64,000 bases of DNA from the NCBI GenBank assembly GCA_964019135.1, contig OZ025264.1, positions 37,781,994-37,845,993 on the forward strand, given 5' to 3'. The DNA is from Arenicola marina. Taxonomy: Eukaryota; Annelida; Polychaeta; Arenicolidae. The translations under genes were made by a program, and so were the position numbers. The notes below the pieces were generated by a model. It was not told the DNA's origin, ran no database searches, and saw nothing but the letters and a program-made list of their open reading frames with translations. Positions within the stretch are counted from its first letter, which is position 1; every line of letters begins with the position of its first letter. This document shows, one piece after another, positions 39,765 through 54,700 of the stretch.

Positions 39765-42700
39765 GGTTTCATCTACAAAATGTCTCTTTCAAGTGTATTT
39801 CGTCGGAAAGCCCGAGTTCTGCTTCTGAGAATGAACTTCGGGCGTCGTTGTGTTTGTTGTACACTTGTTAGGAGACTGTTTCCAGTGGCGTTGAAGGGTA
39901 GACGAATCTATTGTCCAACGAAATGTGTCAATCAAACAAAGACAGGAGACCGCTAAATGCTAAATAATTATGGAGTTGTGTTTTATAATTCATCAGTCAA
40001 GGGTACATCATAGTTTTCAACCAGCAAAGTTATCAGCGAATTAGGGAAGCCAAACTGTTGACTGCCGGTCAATGACGTTCTCGAAATATGACGCCTTGAT
40101 GACACCATTTAACGTAAAATATACCTCAAAGCATGAATGAACACCACCAGGCTTTATATCACCCGAATTAATAGCGCTAAAATCCAATTTGTAGTTCACA
40201 GGGCGCCGCTTATCACGGTCTGCGTTATCGTCGGCGCAGTGGCAGCCGAACGTTACGCCCTCGCCGCATAGCGGCGCCACTACTCGCAGCATTACACATT
40301 TTACAATGGGCTTTTGTCGTATGACCTATCTTGATGTACTAATATATTTGCTTCCACTTTGCTCTCTCATCCCCCGGACCAGAAATCTGCAATATCTCTC
40401 GATGTGCCTATCTGAGAATTTTGTATCGAAAGTGTTCAAATAAATCTGGAGATCTTGACTATATATAGAGATCTATATATATAGCGTTCAAATAATTGTT
40501 CGTGCATATACTTTGTCATGACTGTCAGTGTCAATTTTGAATGCTTGGTTGACCAACAAATACTTCCTCAATGACCACAAAATCGCACTCTCGTTCTCCA
40601 TATATAAGCTTATATGCCATCTGTGGCATGGGTGGCACGCCCCCACCACTGTAGTAATATAGTGCTAGTGCCCCCCAACCCCCGGGCCCAAATGTCCGCT
40701 CTCTCAGGCATCATGGCGCACTCAGTGAATCCGCGACCACATTTGTATAATAGTGCCCCCCACTCCCACCACCCCGGGATTTGCTAGCTTGTCGATCTCC
40801 TCGCTATGGGGGTCGAAAGGTAGACCTGCGGTAGGGAATACACCTCTCCCACCAAGAATCAGGCAGGAGTCCGGCGCACATGGTGTCATTCCAAGTCAGC
40901 GCACCATTGACTGTATTATAGCTCACGAATCACTCACGCCTAGCATTTACTACATTTACTCCGTGGATTTCCAGATGTGAGATGTACCTACTTACCGGTC
41001 TTATTTATTCATGGCAAGCGGGCCTCGCCACAACATGCACACAGGCAGCGTGTGTTTGCGCGTGGAGTAACCTGGGAGACGCTGCCAGGTGTCCGCCAAT
41101 CAGCTACCGTCTATGAGTCACGTGGCGTTATTCATTAATCTCTGCCGAAGCTCTTGGAGGGGACCGAAATAGGTGCTTAGGCTTTCAGTGCATGCGTGCC
41201 CCCGCGATCAACAAACGGAGTGTTATCAATTTGAGCAGTGCGAGCGAGGTTGTTAGGCTTGGACACGTCCATCAACCTCAGGATATTATGGTTACATCTT
41301 CTCTGTGATGCCTTGAGAGGGAGTTATTGGGACAGGATCGGTATTGTAGGACTAAGAGAGAACTGATCTGCGAACAGTAGCGTCCAGCACCACATTATAT
41401 AGAATGGCCAAAGACAACCGAGTCAGGGACACCGAACATATCGACAAGCACGGCAAGTATACTGACTGATAGTGTATTAGTGATATAGCATGTACATGAT
41501 CTACCGTGGCCACATGTAGGCGCTGCAGATCTGTGGAGGGCACCACACCCCATATATATATGCAATTGTATATAGGGTCATATATATGGTGTGTGGAGGG
41601 CCCTCCGCCCTAGGACGGAAGGGCTAGGTGTAACCAGAAGGGGGGGAGTGGGGGCACCAGCTTTGTGCCAGCACCCTGCTCAGTGCCTGTCGTGCTCGAG
41701 ACTTAATAGGGCTATAAAGTCTCGTTCGCTTAGACGTCCGGTTTACTTATTTTGGGGGCAAACAAACGAAGCACGTGTTTAGAACGACTTTAGAACCACT
41801 GCACACACTGGTATCCTGACTATCTGTGACGTAGGCATGACGTGTGTTACGCAAACAGAGAGACTGGGAACCAGGCTACATGCGCAAGAGCCAGGCGCCG
41901 AGGGGTAGGTCCATTGCGGAAGGCCTAGCGATATGAATAAGAGTATTTAAGAAATCTAGCTGCACAAAACGGATTGACGACATATTTTTCATTCATTTGC
42001 GCCATCACAATGACGAATATTTGTTACAACGGGACAACACGGCTTAGAACGTAACTTTTTTTTGTATATCCTACAAAAACGAGGCATTATGATGTCACAC
42101 GGATTCTCCCCCGTGACTGTGGGCGTATATCTTTGGGCAAGGTTCGGTACCCCGCCCCGGGCGCGCAACACGTGACAGGGAACTTACGAGTTTGCCGATA
42201 GGGATATGCCTATTCCAATGAAATGCACACACCGTTCACATCCTGTGCACGTTAGGGCACTGGAACCAATTGTCAACCTTCTCATTACCTTTCAATCAGC
42301 CGCCATCTTCTCCCGAATGTCCCGTGCTGTTTTGAACGGGGCACATCGGCATACCGAATGGACGCGCGCACCCATACCCGGGTGAAAGAAGTGTCGGGCG
42401 GTGAACCGATGCGTAATGTGCGTATTCGGTCCACCGTAGGGATACACACGGGTTACCAAAGAAATGCGCCCAATGTTGGAGTAACGCTTCAAACAGAAAA
42501 CTTACAAAGAATGATAAAGTTTGGTCGTTTCGTGATCCAAAAGTGATACGAAAACATCCAACTGGTCTTATTTTATCTTTACCATGTGTTTTAATGTCGC
42601 ATCTGTGTGTTGTTACTCTATGCACTGCACATTTTGACAGCGGAATGGTTAAGTCGATCACTTGCTCTCGCCATTTTTGTTACCGGGGAGGCACGTGAAA

Positions 42701-43775
42701 CTCTGTGACGTCACTCGCTGTTTGGAGAACTCGCGAAAGCCCGGTTGCAGGGCCAAATTTAGAACGTTATTGTTAGCTTTCGAGTGTTTAGAAGACGGAT
42801 TTTTCCTTGTATATTGCCAAAGTTCTGCGTTTCATCGCCTCCAAATATTTTAACGTATACCTTCCAAAGCCATGTTTAGTGAAATGGTACTCATAGTCTT
42901 TAGAATAAACCTGAAAAGAAATTGACTTATAGCTGCCTATACTTCAACATGGAGCACGTGTGTTAGAACCCAAAACGTCATAGTGACCAAAACGTCATAC
43001 CTTGGTAGAATGAAATATACAGTTTAAAGTTTAATTTCAACCATCCCGGTTATCGCCTACACAACCCTGCGTGGCGTTTCGAACGGAGACAGGGAGGGGC
43101 CACTCGGAGCTAAAGGATTGATTGATTGACAATTAGAGACCTCTTGGAGGCCGAAATTTGCGATTTAAGACGCAGGAAAATAAGGAAATCTAAGGTTTCT
43201 TGGAATAGAAGGTTCCAAGGGATGGCCCCGGAGGGAGGGGGGGGGGGGGGTGGGGCGATACCCATATTCCATCGTTTATGAAAGCACTTAAATATATCTG
43301 AAACTGAAGAGTTACTGCCTCATATATTCACAGCCCCCGTCAACAGACACTGCGATCGAGGCACAGTGTGAAACTGTACATTTGCTCCTAGATGGCTCAG
43401 ACCGTGTGATCTGACGTTTTCGTCACTATGACATTTTGGGCCCTAACACACGTGTGTTTGTTTGTCCCCAAAACTGAAGTCTCGCGGCCCGATTGCGAGA
43501 ACTGTATAGCCCTATTAAGAAAAAGGAGGGACCTTCCCTTTATCCAAACCCCTCAATCACCAACATTTCATTTCCATCGTTCTGTCCTAACTAGACATCC
43601 TTTAACAAGGCTCTGATATGGATCGGCTTTAGGCTTTAGATCCCTATCTATATATCCAACCAATTGCAAAATAAATGCTGCTTCCTGCGTAATGCGGTAG
43701 CTGTAACACAGAGACTGTACGTAGATTACCATGTGAAGGTTTAGATATCCGACCTCGATATAGCTCCTTGCACTG
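39765..43775. other. 4 kb of gene-poor sequence
   Basis: No coding exon recognised. AT palindromes near 40458-40485 (CTATATATAGAGATCTATAT) and a hairpin near 41541-41600 (CACACCCCATATATATATG facing CATATATATGGTGTGTGG). C-rich tracts near 40670 and 40760 and a G tract near 43238 resemble decayed MITE interiors. Confidence 0.5.
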
Positions 43776-43955
43776 CAGCGCGGATCCAGGGGGTGGCAGG
43801 GGTGGTATTGTAAGTTTTAAGTGGTGGACGGAAGCAGGCCCACGAGCCATGAGACTCTTCTTACACTTTGCATCGCCCCCCCCCCTCCCTTGACTAAATC
43901 GCCCCCTCCTTGACGAAATCACCCTACCCTTGACGAAGTCCTGGATCCTCGCCTG
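43776..43955. mobile_element. Another GGATCCAG-ended MITE, 180 bp
   Basis: Left end CAGCGCGGATCCAGGGGGTG, right end in reverse CAGGCGAGGATCCAGGACTT. Inner repeats of CCTTGACGAA(A/G)T occur near the right end. No clear duplication. Confidence 0.65.
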
Positions 43956-45771
43956 CTGACTGGTGGCATGGCGAAGCCATGACCTGAGCACATGTCAGTG
44001 ACCGTAAGTTGGAAACCCAATTCATGTTTTTATGGATAACGTGGGTGGTGCTTGCTTTGGTTGGGGGTTCTAGGCGACGGATCAAATCGCCTGGGTGCGG
44101 AAGACCCCCCCCCCCCCCCCATGCGCAGTTTTCTCCCTTATATAAAATACTTGATATATATAGACCCTCCGTACGGCGCATTTATGATCCAAACGGACAT
44201 TACGAGCCTTGGTGGGGAAAGCCAAGCCGGGACATGGGGGTGGGGGGTAGCGGGGTGGAGGGATTAGACCAGCATTGATACCCTGGTGGCAAAAATGGGA
44301 TACGAAGTGGGCGTGCTGAGGGGGTGGGGGGGGGGACTCGTCGATCTGTACATGTTTCTAGGGTAGTCACTGCACATGTCAATGCACATGTCCCTCACCG
44401 CCGGTTGCAAGTCTCAGTCTATGATCACCCGCGGAACCCCACCAAATTTGCTTAACAGTGCCCCCCCCCCTCCGCTGGAGGCCTGTATGACTTCCAAAAA
44501 ATCCTTGGAACCAAAAAAATACTTCGGGTATAAATCCGATGTGAAATTTATTCAACAATAATATTCGAAGATAAAATATTGCTGCACTTGGTACATTGCA
44601 AATATTCATTTAAGATCTCGTTGCACGTTGCGCTGCCACGGGATCGCGGCCTCAAAATACATTCGTAGACATCGAGTGAGTCTGATAATATCACCATATA
44701 CACCTACAATGCGATGTCGTCATCTGACGACTGCATTTGCAAACATCAGACTCACTCTCGAATTGCGAGAGACACTGTTATCTGGAAGCGGTTTATGCCA
44801 CGATTTTGTTTTGCAACAGGTAAAAGTATGCCACCTTTATCAAGTCCAACCAACCAAAAGCCGCCTTATATCGCCGTTTGGCTTGCTCAAGTAATAATTT
44901 TGATACTTGTTTGGCTCTGTTCTGTTATGAATTGTTATAAGGACGCTGTGGGCCCCTCGCCCCATGCATTGCTCCTTGGTCCATGACGTCAATAACACCT
45001 TGGTCCCTGGCCATTGTGGTCGGCCTTCCATTCCGCATCTATTAGAGGCCACAGGAGCCGCGGGACACGGCGTGTGGCACTGCGCGGTGTGCCGCGGTGC
45101 CTGCGACAGGTATATGGCAAGGTACCTCCCTGTCCACCTGTATGTAAGTCACGGTCGATAGTCAGGTGTGTGCATGTATGTGTAGGAGGGGAGGGCGGCT
45201 GATATGCTGATGTGCGTCTACGTACGCCCCGAAGGAGACGAGGGGGAGTGGGGGGGGGGGCTGGTATAAAACACGCCAGTAGGCCTACCCGTCGGCGCGA
45301 GATAATTGTAACATGGGTGTTACATGATTATAACTTATCTTATACATAAGTACACATCAGGCTATAACTATTTACTGATAGGTTTTACAAACGGTGTTTG
45401 AATTAATTATAAAAATGGTTTTAAATACTTACTAACATGGTTTTAAATAGTTGCAAGCCAGGTCTCAATTGGTTGATGCCATTTTTGGTGAGAAATAAAT
45501 TCTGGGCTGGAATTACTCTTTCATGCTCCTTTTGCGCTGTTATAGTCTTCTCTGTCTCTGCCCCTCTATTTTGGTTCGAATCCCGGCGCGGCCACCTAAA
45601 TTATGGGGTTTCATCCTTCATCGTCCCGGAGGGTTCTTTGTTATGGAAATAGGTCTGAGTAGGTTTTACCCGAAGAGTTTTCGCACAATAATGTTAACGT
45701 AACGTGCAGCCGATTCTGCAGCCGAGTGACAGTCTAGAGCAATATTTAACGGGGTACATCTGTCATACCCT
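43956..45771. other. Gene-poor sequence with a tRNA-like B box
   Basis: GGTTCGAATCCCGGCGCGGC at 45573-45592 matches the T-arm of a tRNA or the B box of a tRNA-derived SINE. I find no A box upstream, so it is a fragment at most. Several G/C homopolymers. A minus-strand open segment at about 45670-45770 is discussed in the findings. Confidence 0.5.
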
Positions 45772-48700
45772 TCATAGCGTGATAGAGGTCGCCATAATAG
45801 CGTGATAGAGGTCGCCATAATAGCGTGATAGAGGTCGCCATAATAGCGTGACAGAGGTCGCCATAATAGCGTGATAGAGGTCGCCATAATAGCGTGATAG
45901 ACGTCGCCATAATAGCGGGATATAGGTCGCCATAATAGTGTGATAGAGGTCGCCATAATAGCGTGATAGAGGTCGCCATAATAGCGTGATAGAGGTCGCC
46001 ATAATAGCGTGATAGAGGTCGCCATAATAGCGGGATATAGGTCGCCATAATAGCGTGATAGAGGTCGCCATAATATCGTGATAGAGGTCGCCATAATAGC
46101 GTGATTAAGGTCGCCATAATAGCGTAATAGAGGTCGCCATAATAGCGTGATAGAGGTCGCCATAATAGCGTGATAGAGGTCGCCATAATAGCGTGAAAGA
46201 GGTCGCCATAATAGCGTGATAAAGGTCGCCATAATAGCGTGATAGAGGTCGCCATAATAGCGTGATATAGGTCGCCATAATAGCGTGATAGAGGTCGCCA
46301 TAATAGCGTGATAGAGGTCGCCATAATAGCGGGATATAGGTCGCCATAATAGCGTGATAGAGATCGCCATAATAGCGTGATAGAGGTCGCCATAATAGCG
46401 TGATAGAGGTCGCCATAATAGCGTGATAGGGGTCGCCATAATAGCGTGATAGGGGTCGCCATAATAGCGTGATAGGGGTCGCCATAATAGCGTGATAGGG
46501 GTCGCCATAATAGCGTGATAGAGGTCGCCATAATAGCGTGATAGATGTCGCCATAATAGCGTGATAGAGGTCGCCATAATAGCGGGATATAGGTCGCCAT
46601 AATAGCGGGATAGAGGTCGCCATAATAGCGTGATATAGGTCGCCATAATAGCGTGATAGAGGTCGCCATAATGGCGTGATAGATGTCGCCATAATAGCGT
46701 GATAGAGGTCGCCATAATAGCGTGATGAAAGTCGCCATAATAGCGTGATAGAGGTCGCCATAATAGCGTGATAGAGGTCGCCATAATAGCGTGATAGAGG
46801 TCGCCATAATAGCGTGATAGAGGTCGCCATAATAGCGTGATAGAGGTCGCCATAATAGCGTGATAGAGGTCGCCATAATAGCGTGATATAGGTCGCCATG
46901 ATAGCGTGATAGAGGTCGCCATAATAGCGTGATAGAGGTCGCCATAATAGCGGGATATAGGTCGCCATAATAGCGTGATAGAGGTCGCCATAATAGCGTG
47001 ATAGAGGTCGCCATAATAGCGTGATAAAGGTCGCCATAATAGCGTGATAGAGGTCGCCATAATAGCGTGATAGAGGTCGTCATAATAGCGTGATAGAGGT
47101 CGCCATAATAGCGTGATTGAGGTCGCCATAATAGCGGGATATAGGTCGCCATAATAGCGTGATAGAGGTCGCCATAATAGCGTGATATAGGTCGCCATAA
47201 TAGCGTGATAGAGGTCGCCATAATGGCGTGATAGATGTCGCCATAATAGCGTGATAGAGGTCGCCAAACTAGCGTGATAGAGGTCGCCATAATATCGTGA
47301 TAGAGGTCGCCATAATAGCGTGATAGAGGTCGCCATAATAGCGGGATAGAGGTCGCCATAATAGCGTGACAGAGGTCGCCATAATAGCGTGATAGAGGTC
47401 GCCATAATAGCGTGATAGAGGTCGCCATAATAGCGTGATAAAGGTCGCCATAATAGCGTGATAGAGGTCGCCATAATAGCGGGATAGAGGTCGCCATAAT
47501 AGCGGGATATAGGTCGCCATAATAGCGTGATAGAGGTCGCCATAATAGCGTGATAGAGGTCGCCATAATAGCGTGATAGAGCTCGCCATAATAGCGTGAT
47601 AGAGGTCGCCATGATAGCGGGATATAGGTCGCCATAATAGCGTGATAGAGGTCGCCATAATAGCGTGATATAGGTCGCCATAATAGCGTGATAGAGGTCA
47701 CCATAATGGCGTGATAGATGTCGCCATAATAGCGTGATAGAGGTCGCCATAATAGCGTGATAGAGGTCGCCATAATATCGGGCTAGAGGTCGCCATAATA
47801 GCGTGATAGGGGTCGCCATAATAGCGTGATAGGGGTCGCCATAATAGCGTGATAGGGGTCGCCATAATAGCGGGATAGCGATCGCCATAATAGTGTGATA
47901 GAGGTCGCCATAATGGCGTGATAGAGGTCGCCATTATAGCGTTATAGAGGTCGCCATAATAGCGTGATAGGGGTCGCCATAATAGCGGGATAGCGATCGC
48001 CATAATAGCGTGATAAAGGTCGCCATGATAGCGTGATAAAGGTCGCCATAATAGCGTGATAGAGGTCGCCATAATAGCGTGATAGAGGTCGCCATAATAG
48101 CGTGATAGAGGTCGCCATAATAGCGTGATAGAGGTCGCCATAATGGCGTGATAGATGTCGCCATAATAGCGTGATAGAGGTCGCCATAATAGCGTGATAG
48201 AGGTTGCCATAATATCGTGATAGAGGTCGCCATAATAGCGTGATAAAGGTCGCCATAATAGTGTGATAGAGGTCGCCATAATGGCGTGACAGATGTCGCC
48301 ATAACAGCGTGATAGAGGTCGCCATAATAGCGTGATAGAGGTCGCCATAATAGCGTGATAGAGGTCGCCATAATAGCGTGATAGAGGTCGCCATAATAGC
48401 GTGATAGAGGTCGCCATAATAGCGGGATGTAGGTTGCCATAATAGCGTGATAGAGGTCGCCATAATAGCGTGATATAGGTCGCCATAATAGCGTGATAGA
48501 GGTCGCCATAATGGCGTGATAGATGTCGCCATAATAGCGTGATAGAGGTCGCCATAATAGCGTGATAGAGGTCGCCATAATAGCGTGCTAAAGGTCGCCA
48601 TAATAGCGTGATAGGGGTCGCCATAATAGCGGGATAGCGATCGCCATAATAGCGTGATCAAGGTCGCCATAATAGCGTGATAAAGGTCGCCATAATAGCG

Positions 48701-51700
48701 TGATAGAGGTCGCCATAATAGCGTGATATAGGTCGCCATAATAGCGTGATAGAGGTCGCCATAATAGCGTGATATAGGTCGCCATAATAGCGTGATAGAG
48801 GTCGCCATAATGGCGTGATAGATGTCGCCATAATAGCGTGATAGAGGTCGCCATAATAGCGTGATAGAGGTCGCCATAATATCGTGATAGAGGTCGCCAT
48901 AATAGCGTGATAAAGGTCGCCATAATAGCGTGATAGAGGTCGCCATAATGGCGTGATAGATGTCGCCATAACAGCGTGATAGAGGTCGCCATAATAGCGT
49001 GATAGAGGTCGCCATAATAGCGTGATAGAGGTCGCCATAATAGCGTGATAGAGGTCGCCATAATAGCGTGATAGAGGTCGCCATAATAGCGGGATATATG
49101 TCGCCATAATAGCGTGATGGAGGTCGCCATAATAGCGTGATATAGGTCGCCATAATAGCGTGATAGAGGTCGCCATAATAGCGTGATAGATGTCGCCATA
49201 ATAGCGTGATAGAGGTCGCCATAATAGCGTGATAGAGGTCGCCATAATAGCGTGATAGAGGTCGCCATAATAGCGTGATAGAGGTCGCCATAATAGCGTG
49301 ATAGAGGTCGCCATAATAGCGTGATAGAGGTCGCCATAATAGCGTGATAGAGGTCGCCATAATAGCGTGATATAGGTCGCGATCAGAGCGTGATAGAGGT
49401 CGCCATAATAGCGTGATAGAGGTCGCCATAATAGCGGGATATAGGTCGCCATAATAGCGTGATAGAGGTCGCCATAATAGCGTGATAGAGGTCGCCATAA
49501 TAGCGAGATAGAGGTCGCCATAATAGCGTGATAAAGGTCGCCATAATAGCGTGATAGAGGTCGCCATAATAGCGTGATAGAGGTCGCCATAATAGCGTGA
49601 TAGAGGTCGCCATAATAGCGTGATTGAGGTCGCCATAATAGCGGGATATAGGTCGCCATAATAGCGTGATAGAGGTCGCCATAATAGCGTGATATAGGTC
49701 GCCATAATAGCGTGATAGAGGTCGCCATAATGGCGTGATAGATGTCGCCATGATAGCGTGATAGAGGTCGCCATAATAGCGTGATAGAGGTCGCCATAAT
49801 AGCGTGATTGAGGTCGCCATAATAGCGGGATAGAGGTCGCCATAATAGCGTGATAGAGGTCGCCATAATAGCGTGCTAGAGGTCGCCATAATAGCGTGAT
49901 AGAGGTCGCCATAATAGCGTGATAGAGGTCGCCATAATAGCGTGATAAAGGTCGCCATAATAGCGTGATAGAGGTCGCCATTATAGCGTGATATAGGTCG
50001 CCATAATAGCGTGATAGAGGTCGCCATAATAGCGTTATAGAGGTCGCCATAATAGCGGGATATAGGTCGCCATAATAGCGTGATAGAGGTCGCCATAATA
50101 GCGTGATAGAGGTCGCCATAATAGCGTGATAGAGGTCGCCATAATAGCGTGATAGAGGTCGCCATGATAGCGGGATATAGGTCGCCATAATAGCGTGATA
50201 GATGTCGCCATAATAGCGTGATAGAGGTCGCCATAATGGCGTGATAGATGTCGCCATAATAGCGTGATAAAGGTCGCCATAATATCGTGATAGAGGTCGC
50301 CATAATGGCGTGATAGATGTCGCCATAACAGCGTGATAGAGGTCGCCATAATAGCGTGATAGAGGTCGCCATAATAGCGTGATAGAGGTCGCCATAATAG
50401 CGTGATAGAGGTCGCCATAATAGCGTGATAGAGGTCGCCATAATAGCGGGATATATGTCGCCATAATAGCGTGATGGAGGTCGCCATAATAGCGTGATAT
50501 AGGTCGCCATAATAGCGTGATAGAGGTCGCCATAATAGCGTGATAGATGTCGCCATAATAGCGGGATAGAGGTCGCCATAATAGCGTGATAGAGGTCGCC
50601 ATAATATCGTGATAGAGGTCGCCATAATAACGTGATGAAATTCACCATAATAGCGTGATAGAGGTCGCCATAATAGCGTGATAGAGGTCGCCATAATAGC
50701 GTGATAGAGGTCGCCATAATAGCGTGATAGAGGTCGCCATAATAGCGTGATAGAGGTCGCCATAATAGCGTGATAGAGGTCGCCATAATAGCGTGATATA
50801 GGTCGCGATCAGAGCGTGATAGAGGTCGCCATAATAGCGTGATAGAGGTCGCCATAATAGCGGGATATAGGTCGCCATAATAGCGTGATAGAGGTCGCCA
50901 TAATAGCGCGATAGAAGTCGCCATAATAGCGAGATAGAGGTCGCCATAATAGCGTGATAAAGGTCGCCATAATAGCGTGATAGAGGTCGCCATAATAGCG
51001 TGATAGAGGTCGCCATAATAGCGTGATAGAGGTCGCCATAATAGCGTGATTGAGGTCGCCATAATAGCGGGATATAGGTCGCCATAATAGCGTGATAGAG
51101 GTCGCCATAATAGCGTGATATAGGTCGCCATAATAGCGTGATAGAGGTCGCCATAATGGCGTGATAGATGTCGCCATGATAGCGTGATAGAGGTCGCCAA
51201 AATAGCGTGATAGAGGTCGCCATAATATCGTGATAGAGGTCGCCATAATAGCGTGATAAAGGTCGCCATAATAACGGGATAGAGGTCGCCATAATAGCGT
51301 GATAGAGGTCGCCATAATGGCGTGATAGATGTCGCCATAACAGCGTGATAGAGGTCGCCATAATAGCGTGATAGAGGTCGCCATAATAGCGTGATAGAGG
51401 TCGCCATAATAGCGTGATAGAGGTCGCCATAATAGTGTGATAGAGGTCGCCATAATAGCGGGATATATGTCGCCATAATAGCGTGATGGAGGTCGCCATA
51501 ATAGCGTGATATAGGTCGCCATAATAGCGTGATAGAGGTCGCCATAATAGCGTGATAGATGTCGCCATAATAGCGTGATAGAGGTCGCCATAATAGCGTG
51601 ATAGAGGTCGCCATAATATCGTGATAGAGGTCGCCATAATAACGTGATGAAAGTCGCCATAATAGCGTGATAGAGGTCGCCATAATAGCGTGATAGAGGT

Positions 51701-54700
51701 CGCCATAATAGCGTGATAGAGGTCGCCATAATAGCGTGATAGAGGTCGCCATAATAGCGTGATAGAGGTCGCCATAATAGCGTGATAGAGGTCGCCATAA
51801 TAGCGTGATATAGGTCGCGATCAGAGCGTGATAGAGGTCGCCATAATAGCGTGATAGAGGTCGCCATAATAGCGGGATATAGGTCGCCATAATAGCGTGA
51901 TAGAGGTCGCCATAATAGCGTGATAGAGGTCGCCATAATAGCGAGATAGAGGTCGCCATAATAGCGTGATAAAGGTCGCCATAATAGCGTGATAGAGGTC
52001 GCCATAATAGCGTGATAGAGGTCGCCATAATAGCGTGATAGAGGTCGCCATAATAGCGTGATTGAGGTCGCCATAATAGCGGGATATAGGTCGCCATAAT
52101 AGCGTGATAGAGGTCGCCATAATAGCGTGATATAGGTCGCCATAATAGCGTGATAGAGGTCGCCATAATGGCGTGATAGATGTCGCCATGATAGCGTGAT
52201 AGAGGTCGCCATAATAGCGTGATAGAGGTCGCCATAATAGCGTGATTGAGGTCGCCATAATAGCGGGATAGAGGTCGCCATAATAGCGTGATAGGGGTCG
52301 CCATAATAGCGTGATAGAGGTCGCCATAATAGCGTGATAGAGGTCGCCATAATAGCGTGATAGAGGTCGCCATAATAGCGTGATAAAGGTCGCCATAATA
52401 GCGTGATAGAGGTCGCCATAATAGCGTGATATAGGTCGCCATAATAGCGTGATAGAGGTCGCCATAATAGCGTTATAGAGGTCGCCATAATAGCGGGATA
52501 TAGGTCGCCATAATAGCGTGATAGAGGTCGCCATAATAGCGTGATAGAGGTCGCCATAATAGCGTGATAGAGGTCGCCATAATAGCGTGATAGAGGTCGC
52601 CATAATGGCGTGATAGATGTCGCCATAATAGCGTGATAAAGGTCGCCATAATATCGTGATAGAGGTCGCCATAATGGCGTGATAGATGTCGCCATAACAG
52701 CGTGATAGAGGTCGCCATAATAGCGTGATAGAGGTCGCCATAATAGCGTGATAGAGGTCGCCATAATAGCGTGATGGAGGTCGCCATAATAGCGTGATAG
52801 AGGTCGCCATAATAGCGGGATATATGTCGCCATAATAGCGTGATGGAGGTCGCCATAATAGCGTGATATAGGTCGCCATAATAGCGTGATAGAGGTCGCC
52901 ATAATAGCGTGATAGAGGTCGCCATAATAGCGTGATAGAGGTCGCCATAATAGCGTGATAGAGGTCGCCATAATAGCGTGATAGAGGTCGCCATAATAGC
53001 GTGATAAAGGTCGCCATAATAGCGTGATAGAGGTCGCCATAATAGCGTGATATAGGTCGCCATAATAGCGTGATAGAGGTCGCCATAATAGCGTTATAGA
53101 GGTCGCCATAATAGCGGGATATAGGTCGCCATAATAGCGTGATAGAGGTCGCCATAATAGCGTGATAGAGGTCGCCATAATAGCGTGATAGAGGTCGCCA
53201 TGATAGCGGGATATAGGTCGCCATAATAGCGTGATAGATGTCGCCATAATAGCGTGATAGAGGTCGCCATAATAGCGTGATAGAGGTCGCCATAATGGCG
53301 TGATAGATGTCGCCATGATAGCGTGATAAAGGTCGCCATAATATCGTGATAGAGGTCGCCATAATGGCGTGATAGATGTCGCCATAACAGCGTGATAGAG
53401 GTCGCCATAATAGCGTGATAGAGGTCGCCATAATAGCGTGATAGAGGTCGCCATAATAGCGTGATAGAGGTCGCCATAATAGCGTGATAGAGGTCGCCAT
53501 AATAGCGGGATATATGTCGCCATAATAGCGTGATGGAGGTCGCCATAATAGCGTGATATAGGTCGCCATAATAGCGTGATAGAGGTCGCCATAATAGCGT
53601 GATAGATGTCGCCATAATAGCGTGATAGAGGTCGCCATAATAGCGTGATAGAGGTCGCCATAATATCGTGATAGAGGTCTCCATAATAACGTGATGAAAG
53701 TCGCCATAATAGCGTGATAGAGGTCGCCATAATAGCGTGATAGAGGTCGCCATAATAGCGTGATAGAGGTCGCCATAATAGCGTGATAGAGGTCGCCATA
53801 ATAGCGTGATAGAGGTCGCCATAATAGCGTGATAGAGGTCGCCATAATAGCGTGATATAGGTCGCGATCAGAGCGTGATAGAGGTCGCCATAATAGCGTG
53901 ATAGAGGTCGCCATAATAGCGGGATATAGGTCGCCATAATAGCGTGATAGAGGTCGCCATAATAGCGTGATAGAGGTCGCCATAATAGCGAGATAGAGGT
54001 CGCCATAATAGCGTGATAAAGGTCGCCATAATAGCGTGATAGAGGTCGCCATACTAGCGTGATAGAGGTCGCCATAATAGCGTGATAGAGGTCGCCATAA
54101 TAGCGTGATTGAGGTCGCCATAATAGCGGGATATAGGTCGCCATAATAGCGTGATAGAGGTCGCCATAATAGCGTGATATAGGTCGCCATAATAGCGTGA
54201 TAGAGGTCGCCATAATGGCGTGATAGATGTCGCCATGATAGCGTGATAGAGGTCGCCAAAATAGCGTGATAGAGGTCGCCATAATATCGTGATAGAGGTC
54301 GCCATAATAGCGTGATAAAGGTCGCCATAATAACGGGATAGAGGTCGCCATAATAGCGTGCTAGAGGTCGCCATAATAGCGTGATAGAGGTCGCCATAAT
54401 AGCGTGATAGAGGTCGCCATAATAGCGTGATAAAGGTCGCCATAATAGCGTGATAGAGGTCGCCATAATGGCGTGATATAGGTCGCCATAATAGCGTGAT
54501 AGAGGTCGCCATAATAGCGTTATAGAGGTCGCCATAATAGCGGGATATAGGTCGCCATAATAGCGTGATAGAGGTCGCCATAATAGCGTGATAGAGGTCG
54601 CCATAATAGCGTGATAGAGGTCGCCATAATAGCGTGATAGAGGTCGCCATGATAGCGGGATATAGGTCGCCATAATAGCGTGATAGAGGTCGCCATAATA

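Noticed and set aside
42560..42720. LCTAHFDSGMVK as the second half of a THAP finger
   Set aside because: Only C-x2-H-F is present, the upstream spacing and the conserved Trp do not fit, and no first half lies near.
45573..45600. A complete tRNA gene
   Set aside because: Only a T-arm/B-box match is present; I find no A box, anticodon arm or matching acceptor stem upstream.
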